From Notolepis coatsorum (taxonomy: Eukaryota; Chordata; Actinopteri; Aulopiformes; Paralepididae), in assembly GCA_963971535.1 (NCBI GenBank), contig OZ020589.1:80224878-80288877 (forward strand): DNA of 64,000 nt. Reading direction: 5' to 3'. The translations under genes and the position numbers were made by a program. The notes under the pieces were generated by a model that saw only the letters and a list, made by a program, of their open reading frames with translations, had not been told where the DNA came from and searched no databases. The stretch's first letter is position 1; every line of letters begins with the position of its first letter. Shown here in pieces: positions 47,485 through 59,300 of this stretch.

Positions 47485-48825
47485 TATGGGTGTGAATCAC
47501 CAGTTTCATCACGATACGATACAATATCGATTCTTTGGACACCGATACAAAGTCTGCCACGATTCAGGTGCCTGCGATCGATATGAGACAATATCATATG
47601 CCCATTTAACACAATCTGTAACATTTAGATCAGCTCAAAAAAGGCAACGAAAATATCATTTGACATTTTTACTTTTGAGCTCTTCCAGACATTTAAATGA
47701 AAAACAATATTTAGATTTTAATACAAATAGACCTCCTGTTCACTGTAAAGTGCCACATTTTGATATATTGATTTTTTTTAATGTTGCATTATCATGTATA
47801 CATTTATTATGTATTATATTTGTTATGTTTAAATATCAACATTATCCTCAGTAAATACTATCAAACTCCTCTGACTTACGCTTGGGCCATAGGCGGCGGG
47901 TGGGCTTCATGTCCAGGAAGGCTGTATAGGGAACGCCCCTCGCGCGCAGCGCCAAACATTTTACCTTTTATTTCTGGTTGCACGCAAACTGTCCAGGTTC
48001 TGATTTCATATACACACACACACTACTAGGCTATACTACAGCGAGCCCCACTCATTTATATATAGTGCAAATTAAGTGTTCAAATGAAGGCATCCAATAA
48101 TATATGAACCATTGTCTTACCGTAATGCAGATAAATGCGACGTTTCGTCTTGGTGAGAAAGACCGTTGAAAACAATGTACATACAGTAGCTCTAAAAAGT
48201 TTCCACGATTTGATGAACTCAGACTCTCATCATGTCCTCTTAGAGCAAGCCCTTGTTTGCCAAGATAAAACAACATACAGCCTCAGGTGATAGCCGATAG
48301 TTATGCCTCTCCTCGCTTCTCTACAACTACAAAGCGATCGGCGGGCTGAAATTCAGAACACAGATGTTTGCTTTAAAGTTTACTCTGCCTGGCCTGCGGG
48401 ATCAGGATGATCATGTGAATGATGTGATTGGCCACATTATTTAACCTGAGCCTATGCGTGATTGGTTACTGCCTGTACCTGGTATGTTAAAAGCTGCCAC
48501 CGATTGACACCTTCGTCGCTGACACCTCGGCCAGCCGGCTGCAGCACAAGACACACACAATAGCCAGCAGCCTGCGCATATATTATATACATTTCAAGAT
48601 TCCGAGCATAATATTCTGGGTAGGCATAGCCCCCCCTAGCCTATATATACGCGCCGCCTATGGCTTGGGCGTAAATGCCTTGCCACAGGATTTTTGATAG
48701 AGTATCGATATGAACCAATCTTTTTACGTTGCATTGGATTATTAGTAATAATTATCAAATTACTATTGGATCATTGATAATTAGATCAATGTATCGATCT
48801 GGATCGATTTATCGTCCCACCCCTA
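47485..48825. mobile_element. hAT element, with another hAT MITE inside
   Basis: Left end TATGGGTGTGAATCACCAG and right end CGATTTATCGTCCCACCCCTA. The same sequence, inverted, forms the hAT at 59986-60715 (shared GCCCATTTAA, GTTCACTGTAAAGTGCCAC and end blocks). No convincing target duplication. A 775-bp MITE is nested at 47888. Confidence 0.75.
47888..48662. mobile_element. hAT MITE nested in 47485-48825
   Basis: Termini CATAGGCGGCG and CGCCGCCTATG are perfect inverted repeats. Target duplication GCTTGGGC is perfect (47880-47887, 48663-48670). Non-coding. Confidence 0.88.
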
Positions 48826-49200
48826 CTTTCCATCTCTGCTTATCTTAATAAATTCAGATTTTGGGGACGGTTTATTCCTTGTCATGGTCCCTCTCCATTG
48901 TAATGTTCAGACTGGTAGCTTCCTCATGACAGACTGAGATACACTATCAGCATATTGAGCTAATAGAGATGAAAGGCAGCGGCAGTTTAGTAGGGCTGAC
49001 CCCTATTAGTCGATTAGTCTAATCGGTCGAAAGGAGCCGTAGTCGACTGCCAACCTCTTAGTCGAATACAAAAAAATTATAATTTTTTTTATAAACACAT
49101 TTTTTTTATCATTCTTTCCAAAAGAAAAGAGGCCTAGAAGCGTGGATAACGCTAATGGCATGCATACCAGAGGCTAACTGCCTACGAAAACAGGCACAGA

Positions 49201-50443
49201 CAGGGTTAGAAATTAACATTTTTTTTCAAGGGCTTTTTTTGCCCCCCTTAATTGCTTTTCGGGGGCTTTTTTTTGTATTTCGGGGGCACAAAATTTTTAT
49301 AATGAAAATTAACATAAAGATTATAAAACATTGTTGACACTTTTTTCTACAGTCTTCGTCCCTATGTTTGATAACGTAATGTTAATGTCTCCATATATAG
49401 GGCTCTACGCTAACCTTTTTCCCAAGGAGCACATGTGCTCCTAAATGAAATGTTTATAAATAAAATCTAAATACAAATTTAGGAGCACACAGAAATTTAG
49501 GAGCACAGTGACAATTGTTCAAGTAACACACACACACGCACACGATGTGTGACATCATGGCTTGGTTTCATGTTTTGAGGTACCTTCAATTATCTGTAAA
49601 TAATACATACATACTCTATCTAAATAGATTACATATTATTGTCCCTGAGTGAGGGCAAGTTGTGTTGTTGTCTTGATATAATAACCGGTTGCCTCTGGAT
49701 CAATGAATGTCTAATATTGAATAATATTATTAGATATTTTATTTTTAACATCCCTAATTCCAACAGTCAAGAGGCTTGTTTCAAATTGATGAAAAACCCC
49801 ACACACGCAACGTTTGTGACTGAGTATAGGCTCTGGCCAGATCGATCAATGAAATACGTTGCGCGCTCAGCGCTGTGGAATGAAGGAAATGCGCATCGGG
49901 ATCGGATTTGGATGTTATTCTTTTGGAGTTGTGTTACAAATGGAATGGTCTTTCCCCGCCGAACACAAGTTACTTAACGTTACACAGCCAGGTCGCGCTA
50001 TGCAGATGCTTAGCTTGCTAACGTTAAGATAGCAGTGTAATGCTTGATGAGAGCAGAGCGCTCTCTCTGTGTTCGCAGTCTCTCAAGTGCCTGTAACACG
50101 CAGCGGGCCCCGCCTCCCTCCTCCTTGGAACAAACATTCCACCCAAAAACTGAATTTCAGTCCAGTTTCAATCTGAACTATTAACAGCGGAGCTGTTTTG
50201 TAATTCTTCACAATCACTCGTCTGTCTCGCACACTGCAAGTAAATGATTTTTCCGGTTTGCACACACACATATTATTAGGGGCAATACGAGGGAAATGCT
50301 CGCACTGTAGAGCATATATATAATTATATATATAATTAGTAAACTGTCGGGGGCTTTTTTTGCCCCCCTTAACTGATATTCGGGGGCATTTGGTCAATTT
50401 TCGAGGGCATTTTGCCCCAAGCCCCCGTTAATTTCGAACCCTG
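49201..50443. mobile_element. hAT MITE nested in 48991-51553
   Basis: Termini CAGGGTTAGAAATTAAC and inverted CAGGGTTCGAAATTAAC differ at one of 17 positions. Target duplication GGCACAGA is perfect (49193-49200, 50444-50451). GGGGGCTTTTTTTGCCCCCC blocks lie near both ends. Non-coding. Confidence 0.92.
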
Positions 50444-50584
50444 GGCACAGAGGCGCTGAAAGAGGATTTCACCAATCTAATGAACACACTAGACTAGACA
50501 AATATCAAGATGTATCCATCAGTGGACCAATTGCATGCTTTTGCAGAGGACAAGAAGCCTTCAGTCGACTCCTTCAGACATTAA

Positions 50585-51533
50585 CACTTTGATCGCCGGG
50601 GTTAAATTCATAATTTACCATCCCTCGCCAGCCCTATTTAACATGGAGAAGTTCCCCTTCTTTGCAGGGCTATAACTTTTTAAATTGTATTGCTAAATTG
50701 ACATTACTATGGCCCATTCAACGTCCTATATCTATTGTTCAGGGTGTAGCAACGTTATACTTTTTCATTCACATATTCATACTAAAATACGGTCTAAAGT
50801 ATAAGTATGTTTTTATCGTTTTCTGCAGCTTTCTCCAGAACTTGATTTATAGCCCCAAATGCATTATATTGATGATGAAATACAGTTTGATAGGAATCTG
50901 TGCGAGATAAAAAATTTCAACTGGACGTGCTTCTAGGAGTTACTAAGTATGATCTGATGTTGACCGGATGGGCGGGGGTTCGTTTATAATTCCGTGGGCA
51001 ACGTTATATCATTCATCTAGTGTGGGTGATATGATCATTAGAGCAGTTAGTAAAGAACACATTGAAAAATAACGCTGGATCTTACCGTATCTTCCTCGCG
51101 CCGTTGAACGATGAGCGTGGAACTGAAATATTCCTATTATGGGATGTAGAAATATCCGATCCATTTCCAGGTTGTATAATAGTATATACGTCCAAATCAT
51201 GTTGTTTATCGAGTTATTTGCAACCGATCGACATCCAGTGTGTCAAGATGGAGTCCTGCTAACGATAGCGAGTGCCCGGACGAAATATGGGTGAGCACCA
51301 CTTCATCCGCATCACTTCCTGTTTGGGCGATCGGCTGATCGGCCACCAGATGGCGCTCTTGAACCGTTGGAGAGTTGAGAGGGGCTCACCAGTACATATA
51401 ATGTCTCCGGGGGAGAAATATGATTTCGATCACAGATTTTTGAAATATTGATATCAAAGACGCTGTCCAGCGTCTTCGGCAGAATAAGCATGGCGGGGAA
51501 AGATGCTGCCCAGCGTCTTCGGCGATTAAAGTG
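50585..51533. mobile_element. piggyBac MITE related to the large piggyBac at 53002-62747
   Basis: TTAA at 50581-50584 and 51534-51537. Termini CACTTTGATCGCCG and CACTTTAATCGCCG (inverted) differ at one of 14 positions. The right subterminal block ATCAAAGACGCTGTCCAGCG then TCTTCGGC, and GCATGGC.GGGAAAGA, is shared with the right end of the large element (about 62665-62715). No transposase; mobilisation in trans is inferred. Confidence 0.92.
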
Positions 51534-51585
51534 TTAAGCACCCCACAGCCCTACAGTTTAGTCAACTCTTCAACCAATATATATA

Positions 51586-52500
51586 TATATATATTGAATT
51601 GAAAACCTTTATTTATCCCCAAGGGGAGATTCAGATGTCCTTTACAGCATAACAGTAATTTAAAAACGGCAATTAAAAAACAGTTTATACATAACATACA
51701 TAACATACACTTATTAGTATGTGTTAAAAACAAGATGGACAAGTACACACAGGGATAAAACTAGCTAAAATAGGAATAAAAAGAGCTAAAAAAAAAAAAA
51801 AAAAAGTGGTGAAAAAGAAACAAGTCCAATCATCAAGTCAAGTCAAGTCAAGAGTTTTAATTGTCACGGCATACAGGTATACAATGAAATGCGGGTGGTC
51901 TAGCCCGCAACGATGTGCAATACAGTGGTACATATAATAGAATCAAAGAAGAAAACAACATTGTGCAGTAACAGGTAACAGGTAACATGGAGTGACATCT
52001 CGGTATCTGTACATAGTTATTTACAGAGCATATGGGACATGCTAGTTAGCTTTGGTAGTGCAATACCTGTTCCTGTTATTCTAATTTAAAGTGTCCTTTC
52101 CTTTGGCCATAAGTGTGCGTGTGTGCGACATGAGTGTGTGCCCGCTCATGTTAAAGTGTTAAGTGGCTGCTCGTGTGTGAGCGTGCACAGTGTGCGTGTC
52201 GTGTGTGTGTTCATGTGTGCTTGTGTGTGGACAGTTCAATGTTCTGAGCACTCAATGTTCATTGTTCATGGCTCTGATGGCCTGGGGGAAGAAGCTGAGC
52301 CTAAGCCGCTCTGTCCTAGTAGCTGGGGTTCGCAGGCGTCTGCCTGACCTCAGCAGCTGAAACAGGCTGTTATTGGGGTGGTGAGGGTCTTTCATTATCC
52401 TGCAAATCATGAATGTGTTGTTAAATAATTAAATAAATTTGTTACAGTCCACAACCCATCTCCTCCAGTCCACGGCAGTTGCCCGTCCTGGCCCTGCAAA
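51586..52500. repeat. dispersed teleost repeat, copy A, with another repeat inside
   Basis: ATTGAAAACCTTTATTTATC at about 51596 to the A-run near 51800, resuming at about 52443 with CACGGCAGTTGCCCGTCCTG. Copy B is the sequence that hosts the large piggyBac (52852-52997 and 62752-62870). Between the halves of copy A lies a second repeat (AGTCAAGTCAAGTCAAGAG to about 52440) with CTGGGGGAAGAAGCTG and GAAACAGGCTGTTATTGGGG blocks. Confidence 0.6.
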
Positions 52501-52851
52501 CACTATATATATAGTGTTTGTTCTAATTTTAATTATACTTATATCCACCACCAGTGAATGTAATATTTAGTCTTTTACATCATTTCAATATGGTGCCCTA
52601 CTGTCCTGTGATGCATCGTCTCCCTGAAGAGTAGAAAATATTTCCTCAGCCTTTTTCTGCCACGGTGTGCAATGCATTAGCGTAATGTGTACTAAGCTGG
52701 AAACAACATGTATCCACTATACATACAGCCTCTTCAGATAGCTGCTGATAATTCCACACTGCAGCAGTTAATTGAGTTATGAAAAGGCACTCAGATTGTA
52801 GAGATGGTAAAAATTCTGTCCACTGTCTATACAGATTACCGTGTATGTAAA
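52501..52851. other. no feature recognised
   Basis: Starts with a palindrome AACACTATATATATAGTGTT. Otherwise unremarkable. Confidence 0.35.
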
Positions 52852-53339
52852 TTAATTTAATTGAAAACCTTTATTTATCCTCGTAGGGGGATTCAGGGGA
52901 TCTGAATCACAGCATCAACAGCAATTACATGTTCGATTCACTTCACTGCGTTTAGAACACAGTGTCGGTCAATTATTTTGCGACAATTATCCCTTACTTA
53001 ACACTTTGGGTGCCGGCCAAAAATCCGGAAAATGACTGTGGGTTGCCAGGATTCCTGGACGATTCTAGCATATCTCATGATCTTAGCGGAGCTATTTCTA
53101 TATTTTATATTATAACTATGGGGAAATGGTTGGGCTCATTTGAAGACGACAAGTTGATGTACACAATGCAAAAAACCGTTTGTTTCTGCATGTCTTCGTT
53201 CGTTCACAATTACAAGTTAAAAAACGTCAACACAAGGTAAAAGTGGAGGTGAATTATTTAGAACAGAAGTTACAGGCACTTTTATGAAAGGTGTGCCGGC
53301 GGGGTGATAATAGGTACTGAACGTGTTATAAAGCAATTT

Positions 53340-54085
53340 AGACTGGGATGGATGGATGGATGGTTTGATTGATTGATTGTTTGACAGATTGTTTTATTGG
53401 TTTGATTGATAGAATGTTTTATTGTTTTGTTGATAGTTTGATTCATAGATTGATTTGTTTGATTGATTGATTACTTTGTTGGTCATTTGCTTGATAGAAT
53501 GTTTGATTGTTTTGTTGATAGTTTGATTCATAGATTGATTTGTTTGATTGATTGATTACTTTGTTGGTCATTTGATTGATAGAATGTTTGATTGTTTTGT
53601 TGATAGTTTGCTTGATAGAATGTTTGATTGTTTTGTTGATAGTTTGATTCATATATTGATTGGTTTGATTGATTGATTACTTTGTTGGTCATTTGATTGA
53701 TAGAATGTTTGATTGTTTTGTTGATAGTTTGATTCATAGATTGATTTGTTTGATTGATTGATTACTTTGTTGGTCATTTGATTGATAGAATGTTTGATTG
53801 TTTTGTTGGTAATTTGCTTGATAGAATGTTTTATTGTTTTGTTGATAGTTTGATTCATAGATTGATTGGTTTGATTGATTGATTACTTTGTTGGTCATTT
53901 GATTGATAGAATGTTTGATTGTTTTGTTGATAGTTTGATTCATAGATTGATTTGTTTGATTGATTGATTACTTTGTTGGTCATTTGCTTGATAGAATGTT
54001 TGATTGTTTTGTTGATAGTTTGATTCATAGATTGATTTGTTTGATTGATTGATTACTTTGTTGGTCATTTGATTGATATGCCTGG
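53340..54085. repeat. satellite A in the piggyBac 3' flank: 85-bp units with 36-bp extra blocks
   Basis: TTACTTTGTTGGTCATTTG starts at 53471, 53556, 53677, 53762, 53883, 53968 and 54053, giving spacings 85, 121, 85, 121, 85, 85. The unit is rich in TTGATTGATAGAATG. The 121-bp units are 85 plus a 36-bp internal duplication. Confidence 0.95.
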
Positions 54086-54239
54086 CGCTAATGAACAAGT
54101 AAGTTTTATAACTACTGGTGTAGGTCCAGACAACATTATTATAAAATACAGAATACTTTACAATGCAAAAAACTTGAAACTTTGATGCCATGAACATTTT
54201 TATTGTAAAATATGTTCAATAAACTGGGTGACAAGTCAT

Positions 54240-55690
54240 CAGTACCAACCATTGTTGCTGTGCATTATATGCTGGTAACATTCACAGTATAGGATTATGG
54301 TAATTTACCAAGACAATACCTTATAAAAAGTGAACACTGGAGGATAATCAACCATTGTTTCAGTGCATTTAGGAGTTTGTTGGTAACATTCACAGTATAG
54401 GATTATGGTAATTTACCAATACAATACCTTATAAAAAGTGAACACTGGAGGATAATCAACCATTGTTTCAGTGCATTTAGGAGTTTGTTGGTAACATTCA
54501 CAGTATAGGATTATGGTAATTTACCAAGACAATACCTTATAAAAAGTGAACACTGTGATGATAACCAACCATTGTTTCAGTGCATTTAGGAGTTTGTTGG
54601 TAACATTCACAGTATAGGATTATGGTAATTTACCAAGACAATACCTTATAAAAAGTGAACACTGGAGGATAATCAACCATTGTTTCAGTGCATTTAGGAG
54701 TTTGTTGGTAACATTCACAGTATAGGATTATGGTAATTTACCAAGACAATACCTTATAAAAAGTGAACACTGGAGGATAATCTACCATTGTTTCAGTGCA
54801 TTTAGGAGTTTGTTGGTAACATTCACAGTATAGGATTATGGTAATTTACCAATACAATACCTTATAAAAAGTGAACACTGGAGGATAATCAACCATTGTT
54901 TCAGTGCATTTAGGAGTTTGTTGGTAACATTCACAGTATAGGATTATGGTAATTTACCAAGACAATACCTTATAAAAAGTGAACACTGGCTGATGATAAC
55001 CAACCATTGTGTCAGTGCATTTAGGAGTTTGTTGGTAACATTCACAGTATAGGATTATGGTAATTTACCAAGACAATACCTTATAAAAAGTGAACACTGT
55101 GATGATAACCAACCATTGTTTCAGTGCATTTAGGAGTTTGTTGGTAACATTCACAGTATAGGATTATGGTAATTTACCAAGACAATACCTTATAAAAAGT
55201 GAACACTGGAGGATAATCAACCATTGTTTCAGTGCATTTAGGAGTTTGTTGGTAACATTCACAGTATAGGATTATGGTAATTTACCAAGACAATACCTTA
55301 TAAAAAGTGAACACTGGAGGATAATCAACCATTGTTTCAGTGCATTTAGGAGTTTGTTGGTAACATTCACAGTATAGGATTATGGTAATTTACCAATACA
55401 ATACCTTATAAAAAGTGAACACTGGAGGATAATCAACCATTGTTTCAGTGCATTTAGGAGTTTGTTGGTAACATTCACAGTATAGGATTATGGTAATTTA
55501 CCAAGACAATACCTTATAAAAAGTGAACACTGGCTGATGATAACCAACCATTGTGTCAGTGCATTTAGGAGTTTGTTGGTAACATTCACAGTATAGGATT
55601 ATGGTAATTTACCAAGACAATACCTTATAAAAAGTGAACACTGGAGGATAACTAACCATTGTTTCAGTGCATTTAGAAGTTTGCTGGTAA
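54240..55690. repeat. satellite B: 108-bp units, about 13 copies, with 5-unit higher-order period
   Basis: Unit core ACCATTGTTTCAGTGCATTT then AGGAGTTTGTTGGTAACATT and CACAGTATAGGATTATGGTA. Units start near 54351, 54459, 54568, 54676 and so on. Variant junctions (GTGATGATAACC, GGCTGATGATAACC, CCAATACAATACC) recur about 543 bp apart, so blocks of five units have been duplicated. Confidence 0.95.
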
Positions 55691-56348
55691 CATTCACGTC
55701 ACATGAACTACAGGGCATATCTTACTTGGTCTCTCGCATCGATGACTGCATTGTCCATTGATAAATGGATGAAGCGCCAGATGATCTGTGGACCAAAAAA
55801 TATCCAATACATGCTTCCAAAGTATATAAATAATAGGCCAATGGACTGCATTAGAAAAGTGTGGTATGTTACCTACAGTATATACTTTTTTAAACTGGGT
55901 GACTGTCAGCAAACATTGGTTCTGTGCAAACGGTAAAAATGAGGGGGGAAAAAGATAAATAAAAAAAAAACTATATACACACACAATGCAAATTATGAAT
56001 GGAGTCGATACAGCTAGATCGCTAACATAACGTCTCATCTGCAAGTGGTCCAAACATGCCTATGCAATATCGACAACCGTGGCCCAAATACATGTGTTCA
56101 ACGCATTTGTCTTGTACAGAAAACAGTGCAACTACCCATACACTATACTATACTATACTATACTACAATATACTATACTATACTATACTACACTATACTA
56201 TACTACACTCAGCTAGCTATACTATGTACCGGTACACATGGTTCTGTCTGTATCACACAATGATGGATTATTTAGAAGTAATCTGTACTTCTGTGTGCCG
56301 GATTATTTAGAAGTAGTCTGTACTTCTGTATGACAACTAATAAAGAAA
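55691..56348. other. 3' region after the transposase stop
   Basis: Contains a (TACTA)n run at 56143-56215 and a short duplication with TTATTTAGAAGTA.TCTGTAC at 56267-56330. No coding sequence. Confidence 0.6.
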
Positions 56349-59300
56349 CTATTTAGAGAAATCCCTCTTTGTGTGGTACAGAGCGAAGCATTTGTCACGA
56401 TGCAGGGGGACTTTGCACGATGTGCAAAAATATCTGGTCTCACTCCTGATGCCACGCCTACTGCAGACACGACATTTCCTACACGGTAGCTTTTTCTTCG
56501 GGGTGGCTTTGTATGCAACCATTACATGCTTCACAAAGCCACCCACTAATCTGCTCTGCGGGTCCCCCAGTGGGGCCCTAGGGTCGACACGCCCCACCTG
56601 CTCAGCCCCTGCCTCCTCCTCATCCCCACCCCCTGCCTCCTCCCCTGCCTCCTCCCCTGCCTCCTCCCCTGCCTCCGCCTCCATCTCCGCTGTCACCCCA
56701 GGAATCTTCTTCTCCTTACCGTCTGTGTAGGTCCGCGCCACAGCCCTGGTGAACCGGAAGAGGTTGGAGTAATGCCCTTGTGGGTGCTTTTTTTTGTACA
56801 AGACAAAAGCGTTGAACATACATATTTGGATCAGATACATCACAAACTTTTTGGTCCACTTTCCAGTCTTACGTGTAACCGGATAGTACGATATATTCTG
56901 ATCCAGCTGATCGACGCCGTTCATGAATTTATTGTACTCCATGATTGATGATGGCTTGAGCATCTCCACCCTCAGCGCTTTGCCCTTCTTCTGCTTCTGC
57001 CACACCATCGCCTTTTCCATGGTGTCCTCGTGGTAGCTGCTGATGGTCTTCACGATTCTTTTATCGCGCCATGCCACGATCAGGACCTCCTTGTTGTTGA
57101 CCGCAATGCGCTCCCCCACACCGATGTCACGTTTGGTCATGTTCTTGATGATGGCTGGCTCGCCCCGGTGCTTCCTGAGGGTACCACAGACGTCGGTCCT
57201 CAACTGTCGGAGCCTGGCGGACATACGTACCGAGTTGTAGAAGTTGTCCATGAAGAGCGTATAGCCGGCCCCAGACAGACGTCCAAGCAGACCGACGACC
57301 GTGTCCCCCAGGAGCGAGCCTTCCCGACAATATGGCTTAAATGAAAAGCAATATCCTGTGCGAGATTCGCACAGGAAGTAAGACTTGATACCATAGCGGG
57401 TGGGCTTGTTTGGGTTGTAGACCCGGAAGGTCAGGCGGCCTCGCCATGCCATCACCCCCTCGTCAATGGCGAGCTCGCGTTCAGGCTGGTACAGCTCCTT
57501 GCACCTCGCGTTTACATGGTCGACTACAGGGCGTACTTTGCACAATTAGTCTCTAACCTCCAGGGAAGTATTGTCCGCAAAGTGGAGGAATCGCCAGATC
57601 AATTGGAACCTGTTGCGTGGCATGGTCTCAGAGTAGTATGGTGTGCACATCATGTCGTCAGTGGTCCACATCTGGTCCACGCAAGGCTTCCGCAGGACAC
57701 TGCTAAGGAAATTGAGTCCGAGGAACTTCTTCAGCTCCTTCAATGTGAGGGGCTTCCAAAGCAGTGCCCTGCTACTGGTTAGCGTGGGGTCCAGCCGGGC
57801 AATGGACTGCTCAGCGTAGAGGTTGGACTGGGCAACAATAGAGTTCAGAAAAGAATCTGTCAGGAACAGATCCATCCATTTCGCAGGCCGGTAAGATCTG
57901 AGTGCCATGGCGTCCTGGAGCAACCCCGGTTGGGCTGTGAAGGGGATCCTTTGAGGCACCCAGCCCTCACGAGACCAGGCATTCTCCTCTTCCTGGCGGA
58001 TCGCAGCCCTGCTCTTCGCTCCTCCACGTCGCACGCCACGACCTGTCAATTATACAAATATACTATAACACCCCTACTGTAGACATTCATATGCCACGTA
58101 GTTACAAACTGTGTGAGTGAATGAGTGAGTGCGTGTGGGGTTCAGATGTCAGAGCTGGACGTGGTGTGGGGGTCAGAGGTCAGAGCTGGAAGTGGTGTGC
58201 AGAGTGAGGCCAACTTACCTCTCTTAGATGTGCGTTTCCGCCCTGCAACGGGTTCCGGCATGTCCAGACTAGCATCCAGTTCTAGAATCACATGATGTAA
58301 TACATTACACTAGGGCAACGTATTGTCATTGTATTTACCACCATCACCACCAGACCAGGCCCTGCAGCAGCCTCATGCAGCACTCCTCCATCACATCCAG
58401 AGAGCAGACTGTAACATGAGGAGGATCACTGTGTTCAACATGCAGCACTCCTCCATCACATCCAGAGAGCAGACTGTAACATGAGGAGGATCACTGTGTT
58501 CAACATGCAGCACTCCTCCATCACATCCAGAGAGCAGACTGTAACCCCCCCCCCCCCCCCCCCTCTTGTCCCAGCTCCCTGCAGACCCTCTCTAACCCCC
58601 CCCCCTCTTGTGCCCAGCTCCCTGCAGACCCTCTCTAACCCCCCCCCCCCTCTTGTCCCAGCTCCCTGCAGACCCTCTCTAACCCCCCCCCCCCCCCCCC
58701 CTCTTGTCCCAGCTCCCTGCAGACCCTCTCTAACCCCCCCCCCCCCTCTTGTCCCAGCTCCCTGCAGACCCTCTCTAACCCCCCCCCCCCCCTCTTGTCC
58801 CAGCTCCCTGCAGACCCCCTCTAACCCCCCCCCCCCCCCTCTTGTCCCAGCTCCCTGCAGACCCTCTCTAACCCCCCCCCCCCCCCTCTTGTCCCAGCTC
58901 CCTGCAGACCCTCTCTAACCCCCCCCCCCCCCTCTTGTCCCAGCTCCCTGCGTCCCAATTACCTGCAGGAGTAGAATGTGATCCCATGTCGTTGCCAGTC
59001 TCAGCGTCACTATCGGCAGGGTCTGCGCCAGAATCTGAATTGGATTAAATTCATTCAGTAAGTAAGTCTCACAAAACACAATAGTAATACATTTACACAT
59101 ACATAAATGTAGTTAGTACATACCCAAGCATGTTGGTGTATTGGCCCCGGATTCGGTTTCGGAGTGTTCTGCTGTGTGAACACAAAATAAATCAGCGGCC
59201 ATCAAAGCATGTACATGTGTGTGTGTTGTAATCAATGGAATTTTACATATGCTACACAACCATGCATTTAAATATAGGCCTCGCCATGTGCCCATGCCAT

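Larger units (their letters stand above)
48991..51553. mobile_element. hAT element carrying a hAT MITE and a piggyBac MITE
   Basis: Left end TAGGGCTGACCCC, right end CACAGCCCTA. Perfect target duplication CAGTTTAG (48983-48990, 51554-51561). GTCGACT/AGTCGA motifs near both ends. Most of its length is made of the nested elements at 49201-50443 and 50585-51533. Confidence 0.88.

Noticed and set aside
47477-48833. 8-bp target duplication for the hAT at 47485-48825
   Set aside because: GTTACTTT and CTTTCCAT do not match; only the termini and the family match support the call.
53281-53325. Possible right end of a short piggyBac MITE (52998 to about 53325)
   Set aside because: The terminus matches only 9 of 13 positions and is not followed by TTAA. 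The perfect 13-bp match and TTAA at 62747, plus the interrupted host repeat, favour the long element. Kept as a caution.
56371-56730. Plus-strand frame opposite the transposase C-terminus
   Set aside because: Shadow of the Glu-rich linker and zinc domain coding sequence.
58481-58918. Proline-rich frame of 145 codons
   Set aside because: Poly-C minisatellite within a transposase intron, opposite strand.
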